A DNA stretch of 17,749 bases, from positions 1 through 17,749 of the forward strand of contig NAVB01001339.1 in NCBI GenBank assembly GCA_002179805.1. The letters are read 5' to 3'. Positions 17,598 through 17,749 of the stretch are shown piece by piece (within the stretch, counting starts at the first letter, position 1; each line of letters opens with the position of its first letter). The position numbers and the translations under genes were made by a program. Under the pieces are notes generated by a model. That model saw only the letters and a list, made by a program, of their open reading frames with translations. It was not told where the DNA came from and did not search any database. Source of the DNA: Acanthamoeba lenticulata (taxonomy: Eukaryota > Discosea > Longamoebia > Acanthamoebidae).

Positions 17598-17749
17598 TTA
17601 TTTACCAATCATGGGCACTGGCGTTTCAATCTCGTTGCCCTCTGGCACGGCATTGATACCAATGAGCTGGAGGGCGTCGATGAGGGTGCGCTCAAAGACC
17701 CGCCTGCTGATCCAAAAGTCTTCGTACTTGGATCCATGCGCGCATTGTC
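17598..17749 (-). CDS. Last exon of an unrecognised gene, cut by the window edge
   Basis: An open frame enters from the right edge and stops at TAA 17600-17598, giving the last 49 residues: it includes GSKYEDFWISRRVFERTLID, then ALQLIGINAVPEGNEIETPV and ends MIGK. Codon choice (GAG, CTC, ATC, GCC, AAG) is that of the neighbours' exons. The mixed charged and hydrophobic pattern suggests a helical end of a soluble protein. I do not recognise the family. Confidence 0.6.
   Translation of the reverse strand, partial: QCAHGSKYEDFWISRRVFERTLIDALQLIGINAVPEGNEIETPVPMIGK

Noticed and set aside
1..17749. tRNA, rRNA, CRISPR arrays or mobile elements
   Set aside because: I saw no tRNA-like cloverleaf, rRNA, direct-repeat array, transposase or reverse transcriptase; repeats are only microsatellites, homopolymers and short palindromes.

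Overview
The window looks like nuclear DNA of a GC-rich, intron-dense amoebozoan, most probably Acanthamoeba or a close relative. Nearly every gene is split into short exons (39 to about 400 bases) by introns of about 60-250 bases with GT..AG ends. Exon joins could be checked by phase: in every multi-exon gene reported here the reading frame closes exactly across the chosen junctions. The gene content also fits an amoebozoan: a Frizzled-like receptor, a hisactophilin-like trefoil protein, a BPI/LBP-type protein, a purple acid phosphatase and tandem DUF4397. The organism call is inference; the gene structures are read from the sequence.

Layout, left to right. 1-1971 (-): 5' part of a Frizzled/Smoothened-like 7TM receptor, running off the left edge. 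2288-3067 (-): two-exon secreted repeat protein of unknown function. 3244-3977 (+): small F-box protein. 4022-6109 (-): eight-exon BPI/LBP-like lipid-binding protein. 6338-8230 (-): nine-exon SNF8/VPS22 subunit of ESCRT-II. 8315-9779 (-): RuvC-like RNase H-fold nuclease with a probable mitochondrial presequence. 9916-10354 (-): hisactophilin/fascin-like beta-trefoil protein. 10590-11387 (+): intronless secreted protein with two DUF4397-like domains. 11638-11828 (-): small unrecognised ORF or terminal exon. 12403-15435 (-): thirteen-exon purple acid phosphatase. 15620-17104 (-): seven-exon zinc-dependent phospholipase C/D-type secreted protein. 17598-17749 (-): last exon of an unrecognised gene cut by the right edge.

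Six genes encode an N-terminal signal peptide (receptor, repeat protein, BPI-like, DUF4397, phosphatase, phospholipase-type). This suggests a neighbourhood rich in surface, lysosomal or secreted functions, with ESCRT-II as a membrane-traffic gene beside them. There is no operon logic; each gene seems to have its own promoter.

The most unusual features are: a textbook U12-type AT-AC intron in SNF8 (7986-8119); a nuclear gene for a probable mitochondrial RuvC-type resolvase with a D/E/D catalytic set; a complete ten-cysteine Frizzled domain joined to a Frizzled-type membrane core; and a secreted protein built from two kinds of internal repeats that I do not recognise.
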